This document shows, piece by piece, positions 48,453-60,667 of a stretch of 64,000 nt of DNA. The position numbers and the translations under genes are program-made. The stretch's first letter is position 1. Every line of letters starts with the position of its first letter. The notes beneath the pieces were generated by a model, which worked only from the letters and a program-made list of their open reading frames with translations, searched no databases and was not told the DNA's origin. This DNA is from Neolentinus lepideus HHB14362 ss-1 (Eukaryota; Basidiomycota; Agaricomycetes; Gloeophyllales; Gloeophyllaceae), in contig KV425552.1 of assembly GCA_001632425.1 (NCBI GenBank), forward strand, positions 662,204 through 726,203, given 5' to 3'.

Positions 48453-50866
48453 ATGCACCCGACACAATATCGCACGCGTATCCTCTTGGACGTCGTCCGC
48501 GTCCTCGTTGTACCCTCTGCGATACTCTCTCTGTATCTCCAACTGTCGGGGACTCATCTTGGGCCGCTGGGTTTGCCTTGCCATGCTGCTTTCATCATCG
48601 TGTGCGCGTATACTCGATGTCTTTATTCCGACTGGGTTCAGTCCATGGATGCCAAACGTCTTGGTGCCAAGCCGATACCTCGCGTAGTCGGAAAGTTACC
48701 AGGAAATATCGACGTGTTGTACAAGATGATGAAAGCATTCAAGACGGCCTACATCCTGGATGTATACCTGGCTCTCTTCGAAGAGTATCAGTGCACAACG
48801 CTCAACACTCGGATCCTCTGGGTTGACCAGGTGAGTCATGTTTCCCCCAAATATTCATGTTGAGCCCTGTCATATGGCTCTCTGGAGAATCTCCTGAATT
48901 CTCACTGTCTCTTCTTCCCCGCTTGACAATTCTTTCCAAGTTCATGAACGTTCGCACGTCTGTTGCTGACATGTAATGCTCAGATAATCACCATGGATGA
49001 GGAACATTCAAAGTTCGTTATAGCAACAGGATTCCACCATTTCTGGAGAGGCAAGCTCCAGAAAGAGAGAATGTGGGTACAACCGCCCCTGACTATTATT
49101 CAATGAATTCAGTGTATAAATTTATATACAGGGAAAGATTCCTCGGAAACGGTATCTTCAACCGCGATGACGAGGTAAGTGGCACGCCAAGGCTACGTCT
49201 CATTCATCACTAAATTCGCGATTATATTGGTAGATGTGGAAGATGGTATGTCGCCAGTTTCCAGAACATGCTTCTGACATTGAATTCATTACAGCACCGC
49301 AGCATGGCTCGCCCATTCTTCGCTAGGGATCGCATCTCCGATTTCGAGCTCTATGAGAAACACGCGCAGCGGCTTCTCTCCATAGTCTCGTCCACTGCGT
49401 CATCTAATCTCGCCTGCGATGTGCAGGACCTTTACTCAAGGTTCACCATGGACTCGGCATCCGAGTTCCTCTTCGGGGAGAACTTTGATACCCTGTCCGG
49501 CTCTCGTCCGGAGCCGGGCAAGGCGACTCTGGGTGCTAAAGGCTCGGCGTTAGACGACGATTTTGGCACCTTCGCACAGGCTTTCGAAGAATGTCAGCAA
49601 GTTATAACCACTCGAGCTCGTTTAGGATACACCTGGCCTCTGCACGAGCTATGGGAAGACAAGACGCTCAAGCCAGTCCAGCGGGTCCGGAAGTGGTTGG
49701 ACCCGATCGTTCAGCGTGTGTTGGACGATAAGGCTCGGATGAGGAAAGCGGGAATATTGAGTCCGGTCGGCGAGAAGAACTTTCTGCAGCACCTGGCCGA
49801 TAGCACAGACGGTAAGTTGCGGATGGCTTTTCTGGCTATTAGAGTACAAGTGCTGACACGGATATCGGAACTAAAGATCCATCTTTGATCCGGGACCAGT
49901 TGTTGAGCATGCTCTTGGCAGCTAGAGATACGGTTCGTGGATCTATCGGAGTTATTTCGCTGTCTTCACTAGTATCTGATGTTATTTTGGTGCAGAGTGC
50001 TTGTCTTCTCACCTTCGTAACTTATTTCATGGCCATGCATCCGGAGGTTACTCGGCGGCTCCGTGCCGAGGTCTTACACCACTGCGGGCCGACAGGCATA
50101 CCGACGTACGAAAATATCAGGAACCTGAGATACAGTAATGTTTGATTTACATCTATTGGTGAATTGATCATTGACGCATCACATCGTCTTAGTGCGTGCC
50201 GTTATTCACGAGACTCTACGCCTTTTCCCGCCGGTCCCGCTCAATATTCGAGAAAGTCGTGCGACCGCCTGTGCGCTTCCCCCTTCTGACGGCACGTATT
50301 CTGGTACTCTTCTACCAAGTCAGCCGTTGTATATGCCCGCCAAGACAAATATCGTGTACCTTCCCCTACTCACACATCGCAATCCCGCTTTATGGGGGCC
50401 GGATGCAGATAACTTCGATCCGGAACGATGGCTCGACCCCGAGCGCTTGAATAGGTACACGTCCAATCCGATGATGTACACCCCATTCAGTGCCGGCCCG
50501 AGAGTGGTACGCCGGTATCTTAACTCGCCGGGCTTCGTTATTAACTCACGACGCACCTTTCAAACAGTGTGTCGGTCAGAATTATGCCCTCAACGAGGCT
50601 TCATACCTTCTTGTGAGACTGTTGCAGCAAGTTGATCATTTCTCCTTTGTTCCGGAGTGCCAGCCCGCAGGATCTTTGCCACCGCCGGAATGGAAGTCTC
50701 GCAGAGGCCGCCAGGCATACGAGCGGGTGTGGCCGGCAGCTGCATTAACCCTTTACGCTAAGGTGAGCTTTCTTTCTGTTAACAGTTTAAGGGTACCGTG
50801 ACCCTGAACCTCCATTCTAATCAGGGTGGCTTATGGGTTCGCTTCGGGCAAAGTCTGCACCCATGA
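48453..50866 (+). CDS. cytochrome P450, CYP63-like (CYP52 clan)
   Basis: Ten exons: 48453-48830, 48984-49072, 49132-49174, 49234-49245, 49295-49811, 49877-49932, 49996-50134, 50193-50506, 50568-50762 and 50825-50866; 1785 nt, 594 residues. Visible: N-terminal hydrophobic anchor, MHRSMARPFF helix C region, I-helix AARDTS (about 361-366), ExxR as ETLR (418-421), FDPERW, and the heme signature FSAGPRVCVGQ with C517 at the start of exon 9. This pattern fits the fungal CYP63/CYP52-type alkane, fatty-acid or xenobiotic hydroxylases expanded in white-rot fungi; the actual substrate is unknown. ER membrane. Exon 4 is only 12 nt (MWKM), and intron 1 is 153 nt, longer than the rest. Confidence 0.92.
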
Positions 50867-52290
50867 CGTGGCGAAGTAATTTATTATCACGGCAGCAAGA
50901 GTGGGACAAGAGCAGTTGCGTGTGCTCAGCTGCTCTTCGAGAGTCTGGCAGACACGGGTGGGTGGGTATCGTCCACGAGGACACGATAGTCGTATACCGG
51001 ATGTGGTCACGGCCGTGAGCGGCTGATGATATGCCAGCGCCACAGCCGCTGGAGGGATAAATGGGGTAGACATAAGGACTTTCACGTACTGCATACGTAA
51101 CTACTAACGACGGATGTTCTGATACTGAGAGCATCATCCGGATTGTGTTCACCACCTACTGCCCGAATAATGACTTTTTTCTCCGAGCTTCAAATGTACA
51201 CACAGTATCGTACACCCGCAGCTCGCGTACAGATGTGGGTCGGGGTTTCTCAGTACCTAAGTGCGATGCTTAGAACTTTCGGTCCAAGGTTTTCTTCCTT
51301 CGATCGAAGTAGGCAGTATAGTAACACAGGACAGATGTGATCCGCGATGAGGATTATTACCCCCGCTCTGAGAAACTCAATATGTAGATTAATAAGGTGT
51401 CCCATAGAAAGTTCTTGTCGTGATGAGCATCACTTCGTGCAAGACTCGTGGTCTTGATATCACAGTATCAGGAAGTTGACATCGAACTGGCGAATTTTCT
51501 TCGGACATCGCTAGACGGAACCAAGGGCATTAGCCGAGTGTCATATCATGCTCAAAAGTCGCAGCATGAGCGAGACGGCAGCTGAAGAATGGGAAAGGGG
51601 AGAAGGCAGGAACGTTCGCATGGAAAAAACGTACAGGTTGTGTAAGTGGATACTAAGGCGTACAACAGAATCCGCTCGCTGGTTGGCCCATAGGGTAAGC
51701 TAAATGTTTCTAATCTGCACGTACTGCGGCACCTCCCAGAAGAGATTCGGTCATATTGCACTTATGCGGCATAACTCGTACCTTCTGTGAACTTCAGCAA
51801 TAGCTGTCAATAGTAAACGACGGTAGGCGATGTCGTTGTTCGACTCGACTGGGATAGCAAAAAATAAGCAATCATTCATCGCGATAACAGGACACGCCAA
51901 TGCCATGGTCAAGGGCATTCGACATTTAGTAACGATTCAAACAAAGACATTTTGCCTGGAAACTCTGACATGCGGTTCGGTGTCGTTTGCTCGACGGTAC
52001 CTGGAATCGTGCACATTCGAGGCGCTCTCAGCTCCGACAGGATGACAATTCAAAAGCGTTGCGTTACCTAGGAAATGGATAGGATGTAATGCATGTAATG
52101 TCCGGCCCAATACAATAATGAGTAGACGTTTGACAGCTGACAGATCGTTAGAGCGCTTCGGATTGGGAAGCAAACCCATTTATAGGTAGTGGAATCCACA
52201 CTGCGCCATTGGGCGCCACCCCTGTATAGACCAGATTTATGACGACCTAGCCAATGTTTGCTCTCCAATGAACCCGCTGTCTGTAGTGTC
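50867..52290. other. intergenic, no feature seen
   Basis: About 1.4 kb with no supported feature. Confidence 0.35.
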
Positions 52291-52297
52291 TATATAA
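52291..52297 (+). promoter_or_regulatory. TATA box before a small candidate gene
   Basis: TATATAA, 97 bp before the ATG at 52388. Confidence 0.35.
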
Positions 52298-52387
52298 CAG
52301 TGCAGGAAGGGAGATCTTACCATCGGTATCATACTATCAAAAGCCACTTCGAGACTTAGACTCTAGTTCTGAACTTGAAGTATCAAT

Positions 52388-52654
52388 ATGTCCAGTCACA
52401 GCGTATAGCCCAATCAACGGGTGAGGTGCCCGGACAAGGGGCATTGTGGGGTCCATCAGAGTAACCAGATTTCTGGTATGCCGCAGAGCGGCAGCATGTT
52501 TGAGAGAACTCTCAGCGACTTGTCGTTAGCTGGGACACCGACGCATGCTGGTGACGACAGAATACATACCTGCGGGCCCGACCCTCAGCATATGGTTGAG
52601 TCAAGCAGAGTAGGGGGCAATCGGCGTAAATACAAGCTGACATTCAAGTATTGA
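52388..52654 (+). CDS. possible small hydrophilic protein (69 aa)
   Basis: Exon 1 52388-52402 (MSSHS) joins exon 2 52460-52654 over a 57-nt intron (GTATAG…ATCAG) in phase 0, giving 210 nt, 69 residues, ending …KYKLTFKY then TGA. A TATATAA box lies at a typical distance. No transmembrane segment, signal peptide or known family. Rich in Ser, Gly and His. The intron donor is not strong. Confidence 0.35.
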
Positions 52655-53651
52655 AATAGCTTTGAGTCTATATGAGCATGTCGTCAGTTGAGAGGCAGGC
52701 TGCAGGCAAAACAGACAAAATCTGGGACTATATCGTTGGTCAAGCGAACCGGCGGAAAGCGAATAGCAAATGAACTTCTTCCAATGCGGCGCGGGAGAAG
52801 CAGGCCGGCAATAGCCGCCTAACTCGACCTCACCAGCCAGCGAAGAACATAACGATAGTATACTGATCAATGTTGTACTTCTGTTTCCGTGTTTGCGGCG
52901 GGTGCACCAGCTAAACGACAATGACAGCGCAATCGACGATGGAATAATGCTGGGAGGGACCTCGACGCGTGAAAGAAAGACGTGCGTGCGATTGAGGACT
53001 AGCGAAACGTTTCGATACCTCTTCATATTGCTCTCAGACCTAGATCTGAGGTGTATGTGCAAAGCACGGGACGTAAAACGTACGTGTCGCATCTCCCCTA
53101 CAGGTTAACCTTGCTTCTTACAACTTCTCCACACAAATATAATCAGATTTTATCCTGGATCAATAAACGTTTTACTTTTGGTGACCCACAAGGAATATGT
53201 GAGACCCCTCAAACTATCGCAGACAGTCTGCAGACATGCAACGAAACTTCCTAGGCGCTTAGATCACTGACCACTCCCAAGGCTTCCAGACGCAGCGGTA
53301 TCAGTGAGTGGTAGATCGAAAACGGAAGAAGCTCTGTCCTGCGTGCAGAGGTCTATGCATCGTACGATGCTCCTACCTTTACTTTCCATCGAAATAGTGC
53401 CTCAGGCATAACGTCGTTGATGCCACTTCACAAGGAACTTGAAGATAAGTTATATATTTCGCTATTACTCGAGCAGACAATTGTCTTGCACCCAAACTAA
53501 TCCCGAACATCTTAAACCCATTAAAGCACTAAAAGACCATATTTTGACACAAGAGACGGACATATACTGATGCAGTTCTGTTCGCACTGGTCAATTGAAA
53601 GGATCGGCAGAATGGTAAAGTATGTTTCATACCTTGGACTCTCCTGAATAT
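52655..53651. other. intergenic, no feature seen
   Basis: About 1 kb downstream of the first hydrophobin (its 3' side). No supported feature. Confidence 0.35.
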
Positions 53652-54093
53652 TCAATTCAGGCTGACCGGAACGCAGCCGACGGATATACCAGTCGCTGAA
53701 GAAGCCATTCAGTGAACAATGCCAGAAAACCTCAGTGAAGCTCGTGTCACGTCCTACCTATGGAGTCGTTTTCACAGCACACCGGATTGGCAGTACTACG
53801 GAAGGCATCAGTCGTACGTCCTCATTCTGTAACAAGACGTATAGATACCAAGAAGAGCCCTTTCCGAGGCCGAGTATGGTAAGGGGAGAGCAGCCGAGCC
53901 CGACTATGGTGTTGGGGTCGAGATCGGTGATGCCCATGGGGCCCAGGATCGAAGAGACGCTGCTGGCGCTCTGCACGGACTCGCAGCATTGTATGCTACC
54001 GGTGCTGCAAGACGCAACAGTCTGAGGAGTCGGGGTGGCGACAGCAAGGGTGGCGACGGCAGCGATGGCAGCGAGCTTAGTAAAGGAGAACAT
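53652..54093 (-). CDS. class I hydrophobin
   Basis: Three exons: 54093-53849, 53795-53758 and 53695-53652; 327 nt, 108 residues. Signal peptide MFSFTKLAAIAAVATLAVA, then the eight-cysteine hydrophobin pattern: C29, CC (36-37), one C in GLGCSP, then after intron 1 C-TANPV-CC-END… and a final C in VGCVPVSL. Small secreted proteins of this type self-assemble at air-water interfaces and coat aerial hyphae and fruit bodies. TATAAAA lies 110 bp upstream inside AAAATGCTATAAAA, shared with the second copy at 60.7 kb. Intron 1 (53848-53796) and intron 2 (53757-53696) both have canonical GT-AG ends. Confidence 0.93.
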
Positions 54094-55311
54094 TGTTGGC
54101 AATGAAGATGAGTGGTAGAGAGCTTGGGAGCGGTAAAAGTGTAAGTGATGAGAGAATGGTTGTGATGTTGGAGTCCTAGGCTGAAGGTAGGGAGGTTTTA
54201 TAGCATTTTCGGATGCATCTCCAGACACGGAGACTAACGACGGCGATGCAAAGGGCCGAGGACGCGAATTGTATTTATTCAATATCCACGTAAAATCCCG
54301 CTGGCGAGCCTGCGCCAGGCGCGCCCCGCCCCTTGTCTGCTCCAGGTACGGGACAGAGGGAGCTGGTGTCTTTCTCGAAAGAGCCACCTTCGCAGCCCTG
54401 GAACGACTCCGTTTATATTTGCCTACCCTCGAAACGTCTTCACGGTCCGCCCCACTCCAGGCACTTGATAGAAGAAGACATTGTCTTCTTAGAAAGATTC
54501 ACCTCTGCGCTTTTGAAATCGTTGTCGGTATTACCTTTTTTGAGTTCGTCTTCAACTTCGATGTTTCTGCTATGTCTTGGTATTGAACGACGGTCTCTTA
54601 GGTGGGTCGTTCATTTACTCACTGAATTGGTTTATGATTTGGTAGGAGACTGCCGTCCTTGGCTGGAGATGGAGTTCGTTAGGACACTCCTTCGAACAGT
54701 GGCGCAGAATTCGGGCCATTTGTGTCTGCTTGGCTGTGTCGAAACTCCGCATCAAAACTTCTATGCGGAGTGACTAGTTGACTCCCTAGAGACAGTCCCT
54801 ATTCATATTGAACTCTCCGTCCGCGGGCTTGCCACAAATTAATGACTGTAATTACGTCGATACATAGCTGCCACGTCGAGATTGGCCATGGCCAGAACGC
54901 GATATTGTCAACTAGGCTATTCTAAAAGATGGAGTTTGTCCAGACAACAGAGAAAATGGTGATAGAACATCTCCATCGCGTTAAGTATGCAGCCAGAAGG
55001 TTGTGATAAAATATGTTTCTTTCACTACCGTACAGTCTCGAGCAAGCCATATCAAAAGCGTCAGTTTGGCTTCAGTATACTTTCTAATGCTCGCGAAATG
55101 TTTGCGATGTCTGTCAAATCTATCGTCTCCCCACCCAGGATAGGACCTACCAAAGAGTACTTAGATTAGTATCGAAACATGTATCGAAAGAGTAGCTGAC
55201 AAGCCACATATCGACATAGAATTCCACATTCGGCGAGAAGCAAATAGAACCAAGCGGCCACGTTACCTTGCGTAGTCGCGTCTAAGTCCATTATCTCCTT
55301 ACAAGACCAGC
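54094..55311. other. intergenic, divergent promoters of hydrophobin 1 and SEC13
   Basis: About 1.2 kb with the hydrophobin TATA near 54200. Open frames on the + strand near 54270-54770 have no domain and overlap the promoter; I treat them as chance. Confidence 0.4.
54197..54203 (-). promoter_or_regulatory. TATA box of hydrophobin 1
   Basis: TATAAAA on the minus strand within AAAATGCTATAAAA, 110 bp before the ATG. Confidence 0.6.
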
Positions 55312-56630
55312 ATGGTGAGTCGACGCGTTTTTGGTCTTTCGACTATCGCTGACAGTGTTGTAGGCGGCCGCAAATGCAGGTGAACCGATTCCTATAGAAA
55401 CGGCTCATGAGGATATGATTGTAGGTGTCGTGCAAGGAACTTGACTGACTCCCTGACCATTCGTGCAGCATGATGCCCAACTGGATTACTACGGAAAGCG
55501 GCTCGCGACATGCTCTTCTGACCGGACGGTGAAAGTCTTTGACGTGGTGGAGGGTGATGCGCGCAAGACGGCAGGGCATACGCTCAAGGGGTAAGTAAGT
55601 CTCGACCGCTCAAGACTTTTGGAGTACTCGCTAACGTTGCGCAAGGCATACGGGACCAGTCTGGCAAGTCGCATGGGCACATCCGAAATATGGGTCCATC
55701 TTGGCGTCATGCTCGTACGACGGGAAGGTACTGATTTGGAAGGAGCAGGGTCCGGGAGCTGGAGGGTGGACGAAGATCAAGGAGCACACATTACATAGCG
55801 CATCAGGTATGCTTAGTGCCCTACTGTGTGTCTACATGTGTTCTTAGTCTTTGTGACCTCAAGTTAACTCCGTGTCATGGGCACCCCACGAACTCGGCGC
55901 CATCCTTGCCTGTGCTTCCTCCGACGGCAGAATATCCGTCCTGACCTTCAAAAGTAAGCCCATTCAGGCCCAGCCATATCCCCATCTCATATCTATCCGA
56001 ATGTACAGACGATGGCCAATGGGGTGCCGATATCTTCAACGGACACGCCATTGGATGCAACGCCGTCTCCTGGGCGCCCGCCGTCCAACCTGGCTCGCTC
56101 ATTATGCCACAGGCGAATACTGTACCCGGACAGGCACCGCCGACGCTTCAGACGGTAAAGCGCTTCGCTAGCGCGGGCTGTGACAATGTCGTAAAAATTT
56201 GGGCGTTCAATGAGGAGTCTCAGTCGTGGGTCGAGGAGGAGACGCTCGAGGGCCACACAGACTGGGTCCGCGACGTCGCGTGGGCACCGAATATTGGTCT
56301 GCCCAGGAGCTACATTGCCACTGCATCCCAGGCGCGTGCATGTGTTGGCTTCGAAGTTGGCGTGTATTTAACGACTTACAGGATAAGACTGTGTTAATCT
56401 GGACAAAGGACACTCCAACATCCCCATGGGTCAAGACCTCACTAGACCCCTCATCAGCGTCCGTCGCACCCGTTTCATCCACACCCGACAAGTTCCCCGA
56501 TGTTGTTTGGCGCGTCTCGTGGAGCCTAGCCGGGAATATCCTGGCCGTCAGCTGTGGAGACGGGAAAGTTACATTGTGGAAGGAGAACTTGAAGGGGACG
56601 TGGGAGTGTGTAAGTGACATGACGAGCTAA
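55312..56630 (+). CDS. SEC13: COPII coat / nuclear pore protein Sec13
   Basis: Seven coding exons: 55312-55314 (ATG only), 55364-55420, 55469-55590, 55646-55806, 55864-55953, 56009-56331 and 56382-56630; 1005 nt, 334 residues. A six-bladed WD40 propeller with [20 protein letters not shown] split over two blocks, [68 protein letters not shown] and [21 protein letters not shown]. Sec13 pairs with Sec31 in the COPII outer coat and with Nup145C in the pore. The start ATG is followed at once by a consensus GTGAGT donor. The last intron (56332-56381) begins GC, not GT. It ends 151 bp from the convergent MEF1 stop. Confidence 0.95.
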
Positions 56631-56781
56631 GCTCCTATTCAGTAGCTCTATAACCCGGGAGGCTTTGCTGTGTGGTGACTTTTCATCAGAACATTCAGCG
56701 GGGTAGATGATTATCGGTGAGATGTTAAGTGTAGATGTACATAAACATGTGTGAGGTCTACGGTAACGGTAGCTAAAGCAT

Positions 56782-59709
56782 CTATTTCTTTGCTTGAGGA
56801 AGAGATTTGCGGTAGGCATCCTCGAGTTCCTTCTGGACATGAGGGAGGACAGGCAAGTGGGTCTGTAAAAATATCGTCAGCGGGTACACTTTCTCTCGCA
56901 GCGCGATAGATGTTACCTTGTACTCCATGCTGAATTCACCCTTGCCTTGCGTTGCACCTCGCAACTGACTGGAATAGCCGAACATGTCGTTCAACGCAAC
57001 CTCGGCGATGCAGGTGAATTCGTCTTCGCGAACCTCGCTATCGATGATAGTACCGCGTCGAGAGTTCAAACCACCAATAACAGCACCTGTGCCATCACGT
57101 AAACATACTTGAATTTAAAGATAGCATCAACACGTACTCTGGAACTCAGTGGGCGCAACAACCTCCACGGTCATGATAGGCTCGAGGATGACGGGCATGG
57201 CTTTTGAGTAGATTTCACGGAAGGCACCGATACTGGCAAGACGGAAAGCCAATTCGGATGAATCGACGATGTGGAAAGCACCATCCTTCAGGACCATGCG
57301 ACAGCCCGAGACCTGGTTACCGGAAAGCGAGCCCTTCTCAAGAGCCTCATAGAAACCCTAGCATAGTACGTAATTAGCGGCTTAAAAAAGATCACAGCGG
57401 AGTCGATTATGCACCTTTTCAACAGCAGGAATGTAGTTAGACGGGACGTTTCCACTCATGACTACGCTCTCGAACGCGACGTCCTTGCCCGTCTCCGGAT
57501 CTGGTCCGCAGGGCTCGATATACCCAATGATCTTGGCGTACTGACCAGCACCACCGGTCTGTTTCTTGTGCGTGTAGGTGAAGTCCGCACGCTGGGTGAC
57601 AGTTTCACGGAAGGCAACTTTCGGCTTGCCCGTGGTGCATTCGACATTGTATTCACGCCTCATACGTTCGACGTAGATTTCGAGGTGAAGCTCGCCCATA
57701 CCAGAAATGATGGTCTGTGGCAACGTGAATATCTTGGAGAACTGAATGAGTGGTAGTGCCTATACCTCTTTACTCTCTTGGTCGATGTGGACCTTGAATG
57801 TGGGGTCCTCCTTCTGGAAACGATTCAGAGCTCGAGAGAAATTGGGCGACTCCGTCCCGACTGGCTTCAGAGCCAATGAGATTACAGGTTCTGGAACATA
57901 CATAGATGTCTGTGACTCTCTGTGAGCACATGTCTCCAAGGGACGAAAATATGGACCAACCATGGAGAACGCCGTAGAACCGTCAGTGAAAGTGTCGCCC
58001 GAAGCACATTCGACTCCGAACATGGCACAGATTTCACCGGGCCCGATCTCTTCAATGTCCTTCGCAGTATGTCAGATGTCTTCTCTTAAACTGAACAAAC
58101 GCTGTAATCACCTCCATCTCATTACTGTGCATGCGCACAAGACGAGGAACCTTGACCTTCTTGCCAGTACGAGCGTGGTAGATAAACCCGCCCTTCCTAA
58201 TACTGCCCTGGTACACCCGCATGTACGTTAATTGACCGAAACGACCCTCTTCGAGCTTGAACGCTAACGCGACCAAAGGCGCTGCGGCAACAGGAGCCAA
58301 GGGAACCGGCGGGGCAGTGACAGGTTGTGCAGTATCGTGTGCAGTGACAACAGACTCAGCAGGGTTAGGGAGGTACGCGCAGACACCATCAAGGAGGGGC
58401 TGGACACCGGTGTTCTTGATCGCAGAGCCGAAGAAGACGGGCGAGAATTTGAGGCCAACGGTTGCACGCCGGATAGCCGCGACAAGTTGCTCAAGGGATG
58501 GCTCATCGTCCATAATGACCAGCTCGGCAATCTCGTCATCCACCTCGGCGAGCTGCTCGATGAGCTCCGCGCGCTTCTGTTTGGCCATGTCGAGGATGTC
58601 GGCAGGGATCTCATCAGACTCGCGGACAGTATTACTAGGAGACGCTTAGAATTTTAAGCGTTAATGACCGAAACAGAATGCGCACCCTTTCTCGCCTTCA
58701 TTGTAGACGGCTTTCCATCGGACCAGATCGACGACTCCCCTGAAGTTATCTTCAACTCCAATGGGGACGTGGATGGCAGCAGCAGCGATGCGAAGTTTTG
58801 ACCGGATTTGCGAAATGACACGCCAAGGGTTCGCCCCCGGTCTAAGTAACGATTAGGCCTAGTTGATAATCTTCCAGAATCGAAGCTCACCTATCCATCT
58901 TGTTAATGAAGGAAATCCTGGGAACGTTATACCGCCGCATTTGCCTGTCAACCGTCGTTGTTTGACTCTGCAACCTTGTCAGTGGCAAACACCCAGACTC
59001 TGCATGAGAAACTCGCTTGGACGCCAGCTACCGCGCATAGAACCAAAATTGCACCGTCCAGAACCCGAAGAGCGCGTTCCACTTCAATGGTAAAGTCGAC
59101 GTGACCTAATGTCAGCTTGTAAATGCGATGTTCTCCTCACAATGATGACTTGACTCGCCTGGGGTATCAATAATATTAATAGCATACTTTTCTTGCTCGC
59201 CAGTAGGCATATTGGCGTTCCAGTCGCAAAAGGTTGCCGCACTCTGAATGGTGATACCCTTCTCTCGCTCCAATTCCATACTGTCCATTTTAGCACCGAC
59301 AGCATCACGACCGCGAACCTATGGCAACTTTAGCACTCTTGTGGTACAACTATGAGCGAGGGTCTTGAATACACAAACACCCGGCCCGTTTACGCTTCGA
59401 TGAAAATACACGAACCTCGTGAATCTCCCGGATTCTACCAGTATAATACAAAATGCGTTCTGTTAACGTGGTCTTTCCGGAATCAATATGTGCTGAAACA
59501 CCGATGTTGCGCTGCTTCCCAAGTCGTTCCAAGTCCTTAGACGTAAGCTGGTAGGTTGGATAGGTCGGAGCATCAGCGACCTCCTCTTTCAATTTGGCAG
59601 CTGTAGCCGCGGATGCAGCTCGTCGACCACCTAGAGACCATCCAGAGAAGATTTCAGCTCGACACAGCCGCCTGAGGCATGGCTGGCGGACAGCAGACGC
59701 AAAGACCAT
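56782..59709 (-). CDS. MEF1: mitochondrial translation elongation factor G1 (Mef1)
   Basis: Twelve exons: 59709-59416, 59318-59159, 59105-59017, 58967-58891, 58841-58686, 58634-58112, 58059-57961, 57909-57766, 57714-57415, 57357-57138, 57086-56917 and 56862-56782; 2313 nt, 770 residues. An Arg/Ala-rich mitochondrial targeting lead of about 45 residues precedes the GTPase: AHIDSGKTT (73-81), RGITIQ-type [24 protein letters not shown]. Domains II-V follow with [33 protein letters not shown] and RRGTI. EF-G1 translocates tRNA-mRNA on mitoribosomes. Residues encoded near 58270-58370 form a Pro/Ala/Val-rich insertion. Introns 2 and 3 start GC (GCGAGT); the rest are GT-AG, 49-97 nt. Confidence 0.95.
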
Positions 59710-60564
59710 GCCAGTCGTCTAGCTTACAGTAAGTCACAGCGGGCAGCGGAAACTTTTGGGTGAAGCCACGCGAGCGTTACTACTTAATTTGGTATTTGAC
59801 CTTCCAAAAGAGGCCGCTCAGACGTCCTTTGCATTCCTCGTTTTACTCCGGTAAGCGCTGGGTTCACCTTGGGCTTCCGGCATGGTTAATCATTAATCAG
59901 CTGTGATATATCTTACTTCCTTCTTTGTGTATTATTGGTGGGACTTTCCAAGTTACGTGCGATAACTAACCCACCGGCCGTGTCGCTTATGTGACATCGT
60001 CTAAATCCATATAACCCATGATTTTGAGCGTACAGTGACAGGGATGGATCACGGTAGAGTCGACTATATCATTTGACAGCAGCGAACATAATTGAGTTAA
60101 GGGTTTTCTGGAGGGACCGTTCAGCGCTCTGCGAATTGGCGCTGAGTTTTGTATGCCCCAGACAGTGAACCGACACCATCAGCATAATATATATGAATAG
60201 GGATGAAATGATTCCAGTACATCGCCGTGGGGTTTGAATGCAGTACCTTGTCTTAGCTGCATCCGCACCCGAGGTGACTGACTGCCCAGACGTTTGGGTC
60301 TAAATAGGGAGTCCCTTAATATATAGCAGCGACACCAACGGTGAATACGTACATGAAAAGGATATACCGACGATGTCAATCCAGGGACACTAAAGAAGAA
60401 GCTCCTTTGGCTGACAGCGGTTTCAAGTTCTTCTGACAAGTATCTGGAGCAGAGGTGGGTCGGGACGCACTCCAGGCGAGAGTTGCAGGGGCGTTCGAGT
60501 GAATACGTCCTGCAAGTCTTTCGCCGTTCTTTGTTTTTGGGTCTGGAGGTGCCTCCAAAAATGC
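59710..60564. other. intergenic, divergent promoters of MEF1 and hydrophobin 2
   Basis: About 850 bp. Minus-strand ORFs near 60179-60580 have no domain. No other feature seen. Confidence 0.4.
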
Positions 60565-60571
60565 TATAAAA
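60565..60571 (+). promoter_or_regulatory. TATA box of hydrophobin 2
   Basis: TATAAAA within AAAATGCTATAAAA, 103 bp before the ATG at 60668. Confidence 0.6.
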
Positions 60572-60667
60572 TACACTCACATCGAGCTTGGGTCTCTACC
60601 ATCGCAAACACACTCTTCGCACTTGCATAGACATCACTCTCAACCACTCACCTTCCTTATAAAAACA

